Source: Herminiimonas sp. CN
GTDB taxonomy: Bacteria; Pseudomonadota; Gammaproteobacteria; Burkholderiales; Burkholderiaceae_D
Assembly (NCBI RefSeq): GCF_000622895.1
Contig: NZ_AVCC01000017.1
Span: 1 to 48,719, forward strand
Direction: 5' to 3'
Length of the DNA: 48,719 nucleotides
Positions 37,749-46,939 of the stretch are shown here, one piece after another. The notes under the pieces were generated by a model. It ran no database searches. It saw nothing but the letters and a program-made list of their open reading frames with translations, and was not told the DNA's origin. Made by a program: the position numbers and the translations under genes. Every line of letters begins with the position of its first letter. Positions within the stretch are counted from its first letter, which is position 1.

Positions 37749-38528
37749 TCAGGCGACGGCGTGACAGCCGGCATCGACATAAATGGTCTGTCCGGTCATG
37801 CCAGACGAGGCATCGGCGCAGAGGAAGGTGCAGAGTTGGGCAATTTCTTCCAGGGACACCAGCCGGCCCAGCGGCGCCTTGCGCACGGCGCTTTCCATCA
37901 GATCATCGAACGACGCAATACCCGAAGAGGCACGGGTCAGGATCGGCCCGGGCGAGACCGCATGCACCCGGATCCGTTTCGGACCCAGTTCCGTAGCCAT
38001 GTAGCGCACCAGCGACTCCAGCGCCGCTTTCACCGGGCCCATCAATCCATAGTGGGGGACGGCTTCATTGGCGCCGAGATAGGTCATGGTCAGCAGGCTG
38101 CCGCCTTCGGACATGTGCGGGGCGCAGAGCTTGGCCAGCGTGGCGAACGAATGGCACGACACCTCCATGGCGCGGGCAAAACCGGTGCTGGTGCTGTCGA
38201 TCACCTGGCCGTGCAGGTCTTCCAGCGGCGCCCAGGCAATCGAGTGCACCACGAAATCCAGCCGGCCCAACCGGGCTACCGCGTATTCCACCAGTGCTTG
38301 CAGATCGCCCGGCTGCTCGACGTTGCAAGGCTTGAGATCGATGCCGGCCGCAGCGGTCAGCGGTTCGATGAAAGGCCGGGCCTTTTCGTTCAGGCACGAG
38401 GCCACCACTTCGGCTCCTTGCTGGCGCGCCAACTGGGCGCAGCCCCAGGCGATGCTGTGTTCGTTGGCCAGGCCCAGAACGAGCCCTTTTTTTCCGGCCA
38501 GGGTGAAGGATTGGGTATGGGTAGTCAT
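37749..38528 (-). CDS. fabI: Enoyl-ACP reductase FabI-type (SDR family)
   Basis: 259 aa. Reduces trans-2-enoyl thioesters with NAD(P)H. Cofactor-binding GLANEHSIAWG (about residues 19-29) and the catalytic Tyr-x6-Lys, YGLMGPVK (about residues 159-166), match FabI rather than classical SDR Tyr-x3-Lys. SPGPILTRASSGI follows as in FabI. Its place between a PHA-type synthase and a MaoC-Pta fusion suggests a second FabI devoted to this cluster instead of housekeeping lipid synthesis (inference). Confidence 0.93.
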   Translation of the reverse strand: MTTHTQSFTLAGKKGLVLGLANEHSIAWGCAQLARQQGAEVVASCLNEKARPFIEPLTAAAGIDLKPCNVEQPGDLQALVEYAVARLGRLDFVVHSIAWAPLEDLHGQVIDSTSTGFARAMEVSCHSFATLAKLCAPHMSEGGSLLTMTYLGANEAVPHYGLMGPVKAALESLVRYMATELGPKRIRVHAVSPGPILTRASSGIASFDDLMESAVRKAPLGRLVSLEEIAQLCTFLCADASSGMTGQTIYVDAGCHAVA

Positions 38529-38588
38529 GGGATCATTTCAAAAAATATCAGTGGATGCGGGTAAAGCAAGCCGCTTGGCAGGGGAGTG

Positions 38589-38990
38589 TCAGAATGCGTG
38601 ATACATCCGATCCAGATCAACCCCATCGTCGCCGGGATTGAACCCTTTGCGCACCATGCGCTCTTCGGCCTCGATCAATATCTGGCGGGTAGCGGTAACA
38701 CCGACCTGGCCGACATAGCGCGTCTCGACGCCGTAACGCAGCACCAGCAGGCCGCGCAGTTCTTCCAGTTTGTGGGCCTTGAGAAGGTCTGCGGTAACCT
38801 GGCGCTTGCGCGGTGCGCCGGGCGCTTGCTGCCGGCTCATCGCCTGGACTATCTCGCTATCGTTCTGAAGCGACACGTCGAGGGCAATTGCCAGGCGAAC
38901 AATGCGGGCGTTGATCGCCTCGATGGACGAGCGCATGCGGTGCAGGCGCTGGACTTCCGGATCAGAACCGGGCGGCTGGCTAGTCTGCAT
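38589..38990 (-). CDS. Conserved-looking hypothetical protein in the PHA-type cluster
   Basis: 133 aa, not recognised. Overlaps the end of the PHA synthase gene by 11 bp and precedes fabI by 60 bp on the same strand, so it is very likely co-transcribed and translationally coupled. Two regions: an N-terminal helical stretch (about residues 14-50, RLHRMRSSIEAINARIVRLAIALDV) and a basic middle (APRKRQVTADLLKAHKLEELRGLLVLRYG). No membrane segment or signal peptide. Could be a granule-associated or synthase-partner protein, a guess from location. Confidence 0.8.
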   Translation of the reverse strand: MQTSQPPGSDPEVQRLHRMRSSIEAINARIVRLAIALDVSLQNDSEIVQAMSRQQAPGAPRKRQVTADLLKAHKLEELRGLLVLRYGVETRYVGQVGVTATRQILIEAEERMVRKGFNPGDDGVDLDRMYHAF

Positions 38991-40812
38991 AGCGCACCAT
39001 CACGTAGTCGCCGGGGGCATCGCCCAGCACGCTGGCCGGATCGATGGTCGGGGGGGGCACAGGGGTGCCCGAGCGTTCATGCAGCCAGGCGTGCATGGCT
39101 TCCCACCACGAGCCTTCATGGATCGGAGCTTTGGCCGCCCATGCGTCGGGATCGATCCAGCCGGCACCTTTTTCGCTGCTGTCGATTTGGTAGCTGCGGT
39201 GAGGGTGCCCCGGCTCGGACACGATGCCCGCGTTGTGCCCGCCGGCCGCCAGAATGAACGTGACGTGGGTGTCGGTGAGCAAATGTATCTTGTAGACCGA
39301 ATGCCAGGGTGAGACATGGTCGCGCACGGTGCCTACCACCAGCATCGGCGCCTTGATGTCTTTGAGAGCGACGCCGATGCCGGCAACGCGGTAATGGCCG
39401 GAGGCCAGTGCGTTGTTGAGGAACAGCGACGACAGGTATTCCGAGTGCATGCGTTCCGGCAGGCGCGTCAGATCGGCGTTCCAGCTCATCATGTCGTTGC
39501 CCACCTCGTCCTGGCCCAGCAGGTAACGGCGCGTGTTGCGGGACCAGACCAGATCGCGCGAATTCAGGAACTGGAACGAACCGGCCATTTGCCGGCCCGA
39601 CAGGTAGCCGGTGCGCGCCATTGCCTCGCGCAGCGTCTTGAGCTGGTCGTCGTCGATGAACACGCCCAGTTCGCCGGGTTCGCTGAATTCGGTCTGTGCT
39701 GCCAGCAGCGTCACGCTGGCCAGTTCAGGCAGGTTGTCCAGGCTGGCTGCATCCTCGTGCCGGCGGCGGGTCGAGCGTGCCTTGCCGGCAGACTGCGACC
39801 TGGAGCGTTCCAGCGCTGCGGCCACGATCGACAGGAAAGTGCCGCCCAGACAGTAGCCCAAGGCATGAATGCGGGGAGCGCCGGTGTGCAATTTCACCGC
39901 AGCCATGGCTTCCATCACGCCCGTTTGCAGGTAGTCTTGCATGCCCAGATCGCGATCGGAAGCATCCGGGTTGCGCCACGAAATGATGAACGCCGTGTGT
40001 CCTTGGCCGACCAGATAGCGCACCATCGAATTGCTGGGCGATAAGTCCAGAATGTAGTACTTCATGATGCACGAAGGCACGATCAGCAGCGGCTCCGGAT
40101 ACACCGTTTCAGTGGTGGGGGTATATTGGATCAGCTCGATCAGGTGGTTGCGAAACACCACCTTGCCCGGAGTCACGGCCACGTCCTTGCCCACCGCGAA
40201 ATCCAGCGGCCGGAGCGTGCCGGGGTCGGCTGCGGCACGGGAACTCTGATTCTCCATCAGATCCTTGGCATAGCTCTGACAGCCCTTGATCCAGCTCTGG
40301 CCCATCGATTCATGCCCCTTCTTGAGCACTTCGGGGTTGGTGACGGCCCAGTTGGATGGTGATAAAGCATCCAATCCCTGACGCGTGAAGAAATTCACCA
40401 TGTGATGGTGGTGTTTGGATACGCCGTCCACCTTGGTGGATTCGCGCCACCAGGCATCGCTGGCCTTGAAGCTCTCCTTCATGACGCTGAAGGGCCACTG
40501 GCTCCAGCCCGGATCGCTGAAGCGATGGTCCTTGTCCTGCACCTGCTTGTCATCGGCATCGGTGGCGGGCTGGTGCTGCCATTGGCTGGTCAGGGCCTGT
40601 TGCGATAGCGCCATTGCATGCTGCGCCAACAGCATCTGCCGGCCAGGCGATGCGGCCAAGTGCAGGGCCCAGTCCGTATAGGCCAGAGCCAGTGAAATTG
40701 GCGACAAGCCGAGGCTGGTCTTGGCCATTTGCGTATGAAATGCTGCGTCGAGCGATTTGGCAAACTCGCGTTGCCGTTCGGATGGCAACATGGGTGAAAT
40801 TTGATTGTCCAT
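38980..40812 (-). CDS. Poly-3-hydroxyalkanoate synthase-like protein (PhaC family)
   Basis: 610 aa alpha/beta-hydrolase polymerase that joins 3-hydroxyacyl-CoA into polyester. Lipase-like box GYCLGG with catalytic Cys about residue 321, Asp in VRDHVSPW (about 498) and His in GGHNAG (about 526). An N-terminal PHA-synthase domain (about 95-275, with NWAVTNPEVLKK and SWRNPDASDRDLGM) is present. About 20-25 extra residues, very Arg/Ser rich (about 335-360), sit just after the nucleophile. ATG 40812 has AAGG upstream; the open frame to 41061 crosses an A+T-rich dyad and is rejected. First gene of the cluster. The symbol phaC is not assigned because this subgroup may differ from the main synthase. 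Confidence 0.9.
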   Translation of the reverse strand: MDNQISPMLPSERQREFAKSLDAAFHTQMAKTSLGLSPISLALAYTDWALHLAASPGRQMLLAQHAMALSQQALTSQWQHQPATDADDKQVQDKDHRFSDPGWSQWPFSVMKESFKASDAWWRESTKVDGVSKHHHHMVNFFTRQGLDALSPSNWAVTNPEVLKKGHESMGQSWIKGCQSYAKDLMENQSSRAAADPGTLRPLDFAVGKDVAVTPGKVVFRNHLIELIQYTPTTETVYPEPLLIVPSCIMKYYILDLSPSNSMVRYLVGQGHTAFIISWRNPDASDRDLGMQDYLQTGVMEAMAAVKLHTGAPRIHALGYCLGGTFLSIVAAALERSRSQSAGKARSTRRRHEDAASLDNLPELASVTLLAAQTEFSEPGELGVFIDDDQLKTLREAMARTGYLSGRQMAGSFQFLNSRDLVWSRNTRRYLLGQDEVGNDMMSWNADLTRLPERMHSEYLSSLFLNNALASGHYRVAGIGVALKDIKAPMLVVGTVRDHVSPWHSVYKIHLLTDTHVTFILAAGGHNAGIVSEPGHPHRSYQIDSSEKGAGWIDPDAWAAKAPIHEGSWWEAMHAWLHERSGTPVPPPTIDPASVLGDAPGDYVMVRYAD

Positions 40813-41006
40813 TAAGCCTTCTGTGCTCCCTACCTGAGTGAAAGTAACAATTTTCAGTGCGTTATCAGGCGTCAAGAGTGTTCCTGACGCCGGGCTCGGA
40901 ACGGTATTTTCTGTAAACACTTTCGTAACGCGGTTCTCGGGACATCGGCTTGTACTTTTCAGGAAACTGATTGCCAGACGAAGCGTCCTGCCGATTGCCT
41001 TGCAAA

Positions 41007-41038
41007 ATATCAATGTTTTATTAAAACAACATTGATAT
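41007..41038. promoter_or_regulatory. Dyad upstream of the PHA-type cluster
   Basis: ATATCAATGTT (41007-41017) and AACATTGATAT (41028-41038) are exact inverted copies separated by 10 bp of A+T. It lies about 195 bp upstream of the synthase start on the minus strand and could bind a dimeric regulator of the cluster. Confidence 0.5.
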
Positions 41039-41303
41039 ATATCATTATTGATAAAAAGCAATGAAATCTTGCTAAGATTTTGTGGGGTTGAGCGGAGATG
41101 GCCGCATGGTGTTTTTCAACATGCGGCAGGTTGCTTCTCTTGGAGGGAGCCGATGCCGTTGTTGGATCGGCAGACCAGAAGCCGGCAATCGCGTTGGCCG
41201 CAACAATCGGCAAAGCTTGCGGCTCCTTGGCAGCATTGAAGTAGCCCTGAATGAGGGCATTCGAGGCGGCAAGGGTTTGTCTGGCCCGGCGCGATCATGG
41301 GTT

Positions 41304-41326
41304 GCCGGCACCTTTGCGGTGCCGGC
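41304..41326 (-). terminator. GC-rich hairpin after second chemoreceptor gene
   Basis: GCCGGCACC (41304-41312) and GGTGCCGGC (41318-41326) form a perfect 9-bp stem with a TTTGC loop, 27 bp beyond the receptor stop on the minus strand. No T-run follows, so factor-dependent termination or 3'-end protection is likelier than an intrinsic terminator. Confidence 0.4.
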
Positions 41327-41352
41327 GTAATCCGGCCGCCGGGTCGTCCGGC

Positions 41353-43449
41353 TTAGAACTCTTCCCAGTCGCTGTCCGCATGCGACGCTGTTTTGGGCGA
41401 AGCAATTGCGTTTCGCTTGGCCGGTGCACTGGCCGGTCTGGCTGCTGCCGAACGCTTGGCGGGCAGTGCGGATGCTTGCAAGCTGCGCCTGGCCGGAGCC
41501 GCGGCTGGCATCCCGGCCAGTTTGAATACGCTGACCACCTGTGACAGATGGGTGGCCTGATCCTGTAGCGCTTCGGATGCCGCCGCAGCCTCCTCCACTA
41601 ATGCGGCGTTTTGCTGCGTGACTTGATCCATTTGCGCCACCGCCTGGTTGACTTGCTCGATGCCCTGGCTTTGTTCCTGGCTGGCGCTGGTGATCTCGGA
41701 CATGATGTCGGCCACTTTCTGGACGCTGGTGACAATGTCATCCATGGTGGCGCCCGCTTGTCCGACCAGCGTGCTGCCGGCATCCACCTTGCGCACCGAG
41801 TCGTCGATCAGAACCTTGATTTCCTTGGCGGCGCTGGCGCTGCGCTGCGCCAGGCTGCGCACTTCGGTCGCCACCACCGCAAAGCCGCGGCCCTGCTCGC
41901 CGGCACGGGCCGCTTCCACTGCCGCGTTCAGCGCCAGGATGTTGGTCTGGAACGCGATGCCGTCAATGACGCCGATGATGTCGGCGATCTTGCCGGACGA
42001 GACATTGATCGCGTCCATGGTGTCGACCACTTGCGCCACCACCGCCCCGCCCTTGATCGCCACCGCCGAAGCCGAGGCCACTAACTGGTTAGCCTGGCGC
42101 GCATTGCCGGCATTTTGCCGGACGGTCGAGGTCAGTTCCTCCATCGAGGCGGCGGTCTGTTCCAGCGTGCTGGCCTGCTGCTCGGTGCGCGAAGACAGAT
42201 CGAGGTTGCCGGCCGAGATCTGGCCGGAGGCGGTGGCGATCGAGTCGGTGCCGGTGCGTACATTGCCGACAATGGCAGCCAGATGATCGCGCATGCTGCG
42301 CATCGCAAACAGCAGGCTGGACTGGTCGCCCGGGTGCAGCTTGACTTCCACTGCCAGATCGCCGGCAGAGATTTTTTCGACTATCGACGCTGCATATGCC
42401 GGCTCGCCGCCGAGCTGGCGCACCAGGCCGCGGGTGATGAGCAGATTGATGAAGGCCGCCAGCAAGCTGAATAATACGATGGCGCCGCTGAGCAGGATGC
42501 GGGTGTCGATCAGGCTTGCGGCGCGGGCGGTGAGGATCGCTTCCAGCTCCACCAGCGCGACTTCATTGAACTTGAACTGGGTATCGATGGCGCTGGTGAA
42601 CTGGTCAAAGTAGTCGGAGGCGGAAAATTGCGGTTGCTCCGCCTTGATGATTTCGGTCTGCGCCAGCTGGATTGCCTGATTGGCGGTGGCGATCGCGGCC
42701 TGCCCGGGCGCGGCCAGTTTATCCTTGAGTTGCGGGTTGCGCGAAGTCGCGCTGTCGAGCGAATCGTTCAGACCCTGATAACGGTCGTTGGCCTTGTCTA
42801 TCAGGGCGATGATTTTCATCCGGTCTTCCACCGCGGTGCTGTGCGCAGCCAGCAAGCTGGCGCCTTTGGCGCGGGTCTGGCCAAAAATTTCAGCCAGCAT
42901 CGGCGCTTGCATCAGCGCGGCATCTATCAGGTAGTTGCTTTGCGCTTCGGGGTCGAAGCTGAGTCCGTAATGTTCCATCAGCAGCGCCTTGACCCGGAAC
43001 AGCTGGACAATCATCGCGGTATGCGCGGCGAAGCTGTCCGGCGCGGTAATCGCGCCCTGCCCGACCTTGCCCTTGAGCGTACTCCAGGCATCCTTGGTTT
43101 GCAGCCAAGCGCTCGAAATCGCAGCAGCCTTGATGTTTTTTTGCAGCTCGGTATCAAGTGCGGCAAAGGCTTGATCGGTTTCTTCCACCTTGGCGGACCG
43201 CTTCGGCTGGGCCGCGGTATTGCCACTTAGAACCATTGCCGACAGGCCGCGATGCTGCTGCGTCAGTTGCAGCGTTTTCAAAACCAGGCGCAGCGGGGCC
43301 AGCCCCTGGGTTTCCAGTCGGGCGGCGCTGATGACCTTGCCGGATTCATTGATATACAGAATGAATGGTGCTGCTACCAGGATTACGCCGAATAGTGCCA
43401 GAACGGCAAATTTTTGCCATAGATGGAGGCGGTTTAAGAGCGCATTCAT
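41353..43449 (-). CDS. Methyl-accepting chemotaxis protein with large (NIT-like) sensor domain
   Basis: Chemoreceptor of about 698 aa from ATG 43449 (a TTG at 43470 is the longer alternative). TM1 about 12-33; a large helical periplasmic domain (about 34-315) containing [20 protein letters not shown], which resembles nitrate/nitrite-sensing (NIT) domains; TM2 about 317-339; HAMP with [13 protein letters not shown]; signalling hairpin tip [31 protein letters not shown]; tail ending DSDWEEF, the CheR/CheB tether type. The ligand is unproven. Shares its signalling half, almost codon by codon, with the receptor at 33269-34972. Confidence 0.92.
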   Translation of the reverse strand: MNALLNRLHLWQKFAVLALFGVILVAAPFILYINESGKVISAARLETQGLAPLRLVLKTLQLTQQHRGLSAMVLSGNTAAQPKRSAKVEETDQAFAALDTELQKNIKAAAISSAWLQTKDAWSTLKGKVGQGAITAPDSFAAHTAMIVQLFRVKALLMEHYGLSFDPEAQSNYLIDAALMQAPMLAEIFGQTRAKGASLLAAHSTAVEDRMKIIALIDKANDRYQGLNDSLDSATSRNPQLKDKLAAPGQAAIATANQAIQLAQTEIIKAEQPQFSASDYFDQFTSAIDTQFKFNEVALVELEAILTARAASLIDTRILLSGAIVLFSLLAAFINLLITRGLVRQLGGEPAYAASIVEKISAGDLAVEVKLHPGDQSSLLFAMRSMRDHLAAIVGNVRTGTDSIATASGQISAGNLDLSSRTEQQASTLEQTAASMEELTSTVRQNAGNARQANQLVASASAVAIKGGAVVAQVVDTMDAINVSSGKIADIIGVIDGIAFQTNILALNAAVEAARAGEQGRGFAVVATEVRSLAQRSASAAKEIKVLIDDSVRKVDAGSTLVGQAGATMDDIVTSVQKVADIMSEITSASQEQSQGIEQVNQAVAQMDQVTQQNAALVEEAAAASEALQDQATHLSQVVSVFKLAGMPAAAPARRSLQASALPAKRSAAARPASAPAKRNAIASPKTASHADSDWEEF

Positions 43450-43656
43450 TATGTTGAAATTCTTTCGCAAAATGTGATGGGGATGAATTGCATGCTGCGA
43501 TGCAAAATGTTTCGCCGAGACTATATCCTGTGACGCCGCTAAATAAAATGCTTTATGTTAAGCAAGATGGATATGCGCAGGTAAACCGACCCGCGGAGTC
43601 GGGCGCGGTGCGCTGCTACAATGGCCGGCCCCGTCGTCCATAATGTCTGCATTCCC

Positions 43657-45690
43657 ATGTCCCACGGTCTGAATACTCCGCAACGCGACGCCGTCCACTA
43701 TCTGGACGGCCCTTGTCTGGTGCTGGCCGGTGCCGGCTCCGGCAAGACTCGTGTGATCACGCAGAAAATCGCCCATCTGATCGAGGCATGCGGTTACGAC
43801 GCCAAAAACGTCGCTGCGCTGACTTTTACCAACAAGGCCGCGCTGGAGATGCAGGAGCGCATCGCCAAACTGCTGCAGGAGCCGCGCCAGGCCAGGCAGT
43901 TGACGGTATCGACCTTCCACTCGCTGGGCGTGAAGATCCTGCGCCAGGAAGCCAAGTCGCTCGGGCTGAAAGACCGTTTTTCGATCATGGACAGCGACGA
44001 CTGCTTCTCGCTGGTGCAGGATCTGGCGATCACTACCGACAAGCAGCTGATCCGCCGCATCCAGAGCGCGATGTCGCTGTGGAAAAACGGCCTGATCGAG
44101 CCCGACGCCGCACTGCATCAGGCCAGGGATGAAGACGAGGCGCAGGCTGCGCGCATCTATCGCAATTATGTGGCGACCCTGTCGGCTTACCAGGCGGTCG
44201 ATTTCGACGACCTGATCCGGCTGCCGGTCGAGCTGTTCCGCAATGACGACGCGGTGCGCGACAAATGGCAGCGCCGGCTGCGCTACCTGCTGGTCGATGA
44301 ATACCAGGACACCAATACCTGCCAGTACGAACTGGTCAAGCTGCTGGTGTCCGGGCCCGGCAAGAAGCCGATGTTTACCGCGGTGGGCGACGACGATCAG
44401 GCGATTTATGCGTGGCGCGGCGCCACCACCGAAAACCTGAAAACCCTGCAGGTCGATTTTCCCGACCTGAAGATCATCAAGCTGGAGCAGAATTACCGTT
44501 CCACCACCCGCATCCTGCAGGCGGCTAACGCGGTGATTTCCAACAACCCGAAGCTGTTCGAGAAGGAGCTCTGGTCCGAGCACGGCCTGGGCGAGCCGAT
44601 CAAGGTGCTCGGCATGCAGGATGACGAGCAGGAGGCCGAGCAGATCGCCATCATGCTGTCGGCGCACCGTTTTGAGCGCCGCACCCAGTATTCCGATTAC
44701 GCGATCCTGTACCGCGGCAACCATCAGGCGCGCGTGATCGAGCAGGCGCTGCGCAAGGAGCGCATTCCGTACACGATCTCCGGCGGCCAGAGCTTCTTCG
44801 ACAAGGCCGAGATCAAGGATATCGTCAGCTACCTGCGGCTGGTCGCCAACCAGGACGACGATCCGGCCTTCATCCGCGCGGTCACCACGCCCAAGCGCGG
44901 GGTCGGCCAGTCGACGCTGGAAACCTTGGGGAAGGTCGCCGGCCAGTGGCAGTGCTCGCTGTTCGAAGCGGTGTTCAAGGGCGGCATCGAGGCCCAGCTG
45001 GCAGAGCGTCAGCTGCATCCGCTGCGCGCCTTCTGCACCTTCATCAACCAGCTTGAAGCGCACGCCCACCGCGAAGGCCATGCGGCCGGCCTGCTGGACG
45101 ACATGATGAAAGAGATCAATTACGAAGGCTATCTGTACGACAACTTCGATGACCGCCAGGCCCAAGGCAAATGGCAGAACGTGATCGACTTCACCGCCTG
45201 GTTGAAGGAAAAGGGCAGCGGTGGCAAGGACGGCAGTGATGCGGAGAAAAGCCTGCTCGACCTGACCCAGATGGTGGCGCTGATGACGATGCTGGAAGGG
45301 CGCGACGAAGAACCGGACGCGGTGCGGATGTCGACCCTGCACGCATCGAAAGGGCTGGAATTCCCGCACGTGTTCCTGGTCGGCGTCGAGGAAGGCATCC
45401 TGCCGCACAAGGGCGACCCGGATGCGCCGGTAGAAACCCTGGGCGCCCGGATCGAAGAGGAGCGCCGCCTGATGTACGTCGGCATCACCCGCGCCCAGCG
45501 TACGCTGCAGATCACCTGGTGCAAGAAGCGCAAGCGCGCGCGCGAAAGCGTGCATTGCGACATTTCGCGCTTCATCAAGGAAATGAAGCTCGACGAAGGC
45601 GATGCGGCGCCGACCGAAGCAGAAATCATTACGCCGCAAGAGCGGCTGGCGCGCTTGAAGGGATTGCTGGCCAAGCCCAGGGCCGGCTAA
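43657..45690 (+). CDS. rep: ATP-dependent DNA helicase Rep (UvrD/Rep superfamily 1)
   Basis: 3'-5' helicase that clears protein roadblocks and helps restart. 677 aa, the Rep size class. Motif I LAGAGSGKTRVI (about residues 24-35), Ia TFTNKAALEMQERI, II LLVDEYQDTN, III GDDDQAIYAWRGA, IV QNYRSTTRIL, V VRMSTLHASKGLEFPHVFL and VI MYVGITRAQRTL are all intact. The open frame extends to 43621, but TACAAT at 43616-43621 looks like a -10 box and the Rep N-terminus (LNTPQRDAV) follows ATG 43657. Confidence 0.95.
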   Translation: MSHGLNTPQRDAVHYLDGPCLVLAGAGSGKTRVITQKIAHLIEACGYDAKNVAALTFTNKAALEMQERIAKLLQEPRQARQLTVSTFHSLGVKILRQEAKSLGLKDRFSIMDSDDCFSLVQDLAITTDKQLIRRIQSAMSLWKNGLIEPDAALHQARDEDEAQAARIYRNYVATLSAYQAVDFDDLIRLPVELFRNDDAVRDKWQRRLRYLLVDEYQDTNTCQYELVKLLVSGPGKKPMFTAVGDDDQAIYAWRGATTENLKTLQVDFPDLKIIKLEQNYRSTTRILQAANAVISNNPKLFEKELWSEHGLGEPIKVLGMQDDEQEAEQIAIMLSAHRFERRTQYSDYAILYRGNHQARVIEQALRKERIPYTISGGQSFFDKAEIKDIVSYLRLVANQDDDPAFIRAVTTPKRGVGQSTLETLGKVAGQWQCSLFEAVFKGGIEAQLAERQLHPLRAFCTFINQLEAHAHREGHAAGLLDDMMKEINYEGYLYDNFDDRQAQGKWQNVIDFTAWLKEKGSGGKDGSDAEKSLLDLTQMVALMTMLEGRDEEPDAVRMSTLHASKGLEFPHVFLVGVEEGILPHKGDPDAPVETLGARIEEERRLMYVGITRAQRTLQITWCKKRKRARESVHCDISRFIKEMKLDEGDAAPTEAEIITPQERLARLKGLLAKPRAG

Positions 45691-45855
45691 AAAGACAGGC
45701 TGTGCTCAGTCAGGCGGCGCAGCGGCGAGGTTGGATGCGATGGCGCAAAGACCGGGCTGGATTGCAAAGAGCATCCCGGCACTTCCTGCGCTACGTCAAT
45801 TCGATGGAGTATGACAATAAAAACATGTTTGCCGCACTATAATAAGGCGACAAAA

Positions 45856-45877
45856 TTTATACCGGATGCAGTATAAA
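45856..45877. repeat. Dyad TTTATAC-N8-GTATAAA
   Basis: TTTATAC (45856-45862), spacer CGGATGCA, GTATAAA (45871-45877): a perfect 7-bp dyad. Shares AATTTATAC, GGAT and GTAT with the site at 23916-23937. Probably a recurring regulatory sequence of this genome. Confidence 0.5.
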
Positions 45878-45916
45878 TGCGCGATCCAGTCCGTCAGAGC
45901 GGCCGGTGCTGACGGT

Positions 45917-46120
45917 TTAGCTGGAAAATTCCCAATCCGCCCTATTTTGCAAGTGGCTTTCCTTTGCATCTTCGATCATCCTGCGATGCGCAATCCGTTT
46001 GCGCATCAGCTGGGTGTGCTGCTCTGCGGTCATCGGCGGCGCAGTCATCAATTCCTTTAACTGCGCAGTGCTGGTGTAATTGTTCTTAATGATACGGTCC
46101 ACAACAATATCCTTCGCCAT
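45917..46120 (-). CDS. Small hypothetical protein
   Basis: 67 aa: MAKDIVVDRIIKNN, then STAQLKELMTAPPMTAEQHTQLMRKRIAHRRMIEDAKES. Not recognised. Mostly helical with a basic middle; no membrane segment. It looks more like protein than the neighbouring chance frames (balanced composition, few rare residues), but its ribosome-binding site is weak and it stands alone, so the call is tentative. Confidence 0.45.
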   Translation of the reverse strand: MAKDIVVDRIIKNNYTSTAQLKELMTAPPMTAEQHTQLMRKRIAHRRMIEDAKESHLQNRADWEFSS

Positions 46121-46330
46121 CAACAGTAAGTCGAAACCCTCAGCATCGATCCGGCAGCGTGTGCCGGACGATGCAATAGCGTTGCCGCGTTACAAAAGCC
46201 TTCTGGCGCATTTTCGCCTGGATAAATTTGCAACCATGCAAACTTGCAACGAGTCAACCGTTTGATACTAGCATAGCCGGATCATGCACGCCGTTTCTGT
46301 CGCAGATAAGTCTGATGCGGATCGATCCGG

Positions 46331-46720
46331 CTAAAAAAGATGGGTCTGAATCGGGATCGGGCGCGCTTCCCACTCTGCCAGATAGCCGGAAAACGGCAAC
46401 GCATGGTGCGCCTGGCACCATGCGTTGAATTGCGCAAAGGAGGCAAAGCCTTCTGCCAGCGCGAAATCTTCCGCCGCCGCGGCCGACAGGTCGTGCCCAT
46501 CCACCGCCATCAGGTCGCCCCACAGCAGTACCGGCCGGACTGCGCAGATGCGGCCTTGGGCGATCAGCACCCGGTCCTTCTTGCCGCTGCCGCAATACAG
46601 TTGCACCCGGCTGCCGGGCGATGGGATCAGGCCGCTGGCCGGCAGCGCCGCAACGATCCGGTTCTTGCGTCCGCTGGTGATTTCGGGCACCAATTCGGCA
46701 GGAAAATAATAGTCAAGCAT
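46331..46720 (-). CDS. ASCH/PUA-like small protein
   Basis: 129 aa from ATG 46720, which has a good GGAG five bases upstream. Sequence runs MLDYYFPAELVPEITSGRKNRIVAALP, then GSRVQLYCGSGKKDRVLIAQGRI and FASFAQFNAWCQAHH. The Gly-x-Lys-x-Arg turn after a short helix and the beta pattern resemble ASCH domains, a PUA-like RNA-associated fold. The open frame reaches 47059, overlapping argS, and is discarded beyond 46720. Divergent from argS. The function is unknown; the ASCH assignment is by pattern only. Confidence 0.7.
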   Translation of the reverse strand: MLDYYFPAELVPEITSGRKNRIVAALPASGLIPSPGSRVQLYCGSGKKDRVLIAQGRICAVRPVLLWGDLMAVDGHDLSAAAAEDFALAEGFASFAQFNAWCQAHHALPFSGYLAEWEARPIPIQTHLF

Positions 46721-46939
46721 TAACACTCCAAAGGCTTCATGCATCGGCTTTGCAAACAGCCGCAGCCGAATATGCGGCATTTTGGCGCGGGACGCAATCG
46801 ATGTATCCTGTCCGGCCGGCCGGATGCCCAAATGCGCGTTCGCGCTGGGCCGGTCGCTGGGCCGGTGATGCATGCCAGTATAATTGCGCCCATCGATTAA
46901 TTTATTGCGGGCGGCTATGCCGCCGCGCCCCATTCGCCC

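Larger units (their letters stand above)
40813..41352. other. Intergenic region between PHA-type cluster and second chemoreceptor
   Basis: 540 bp. It holds an 11-bp perfect dyad at 41007-41038 and a GC-rich 9-bp hairpin at 41304-41326 after the chemoreceptor stop. Small open frames (for example 41048-41239 and 41082-41330) overlap each other on both strands and none has a convincing start or composition. Confidence 0.6.
45691..46330. other. Gene-poor stretch after rep
   Basis: 640 bp with A+T-rich parts. It holds the TTTATAC dyad (45856-45877), a TATAAT hexamer (45838-45843) lacking a -35 partner, and one plausible small minus-strand gene at 45917-46120. The rest shows no convincing coding sequence. 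Confidence 0.55.

Noticed and set aside
41048-41330. Several short open frames between phaC-like gene and chemoreceptor
   Set aside because: Mutually overlapping on both strands, Arg/Trp-rich, with no ribosome-binding site or family match.
43558-45639. Minus-strand 693-codon open frame across rep
   Set aside because: Antisense shadow with no domain; all helicase motifs are on the plus strand.
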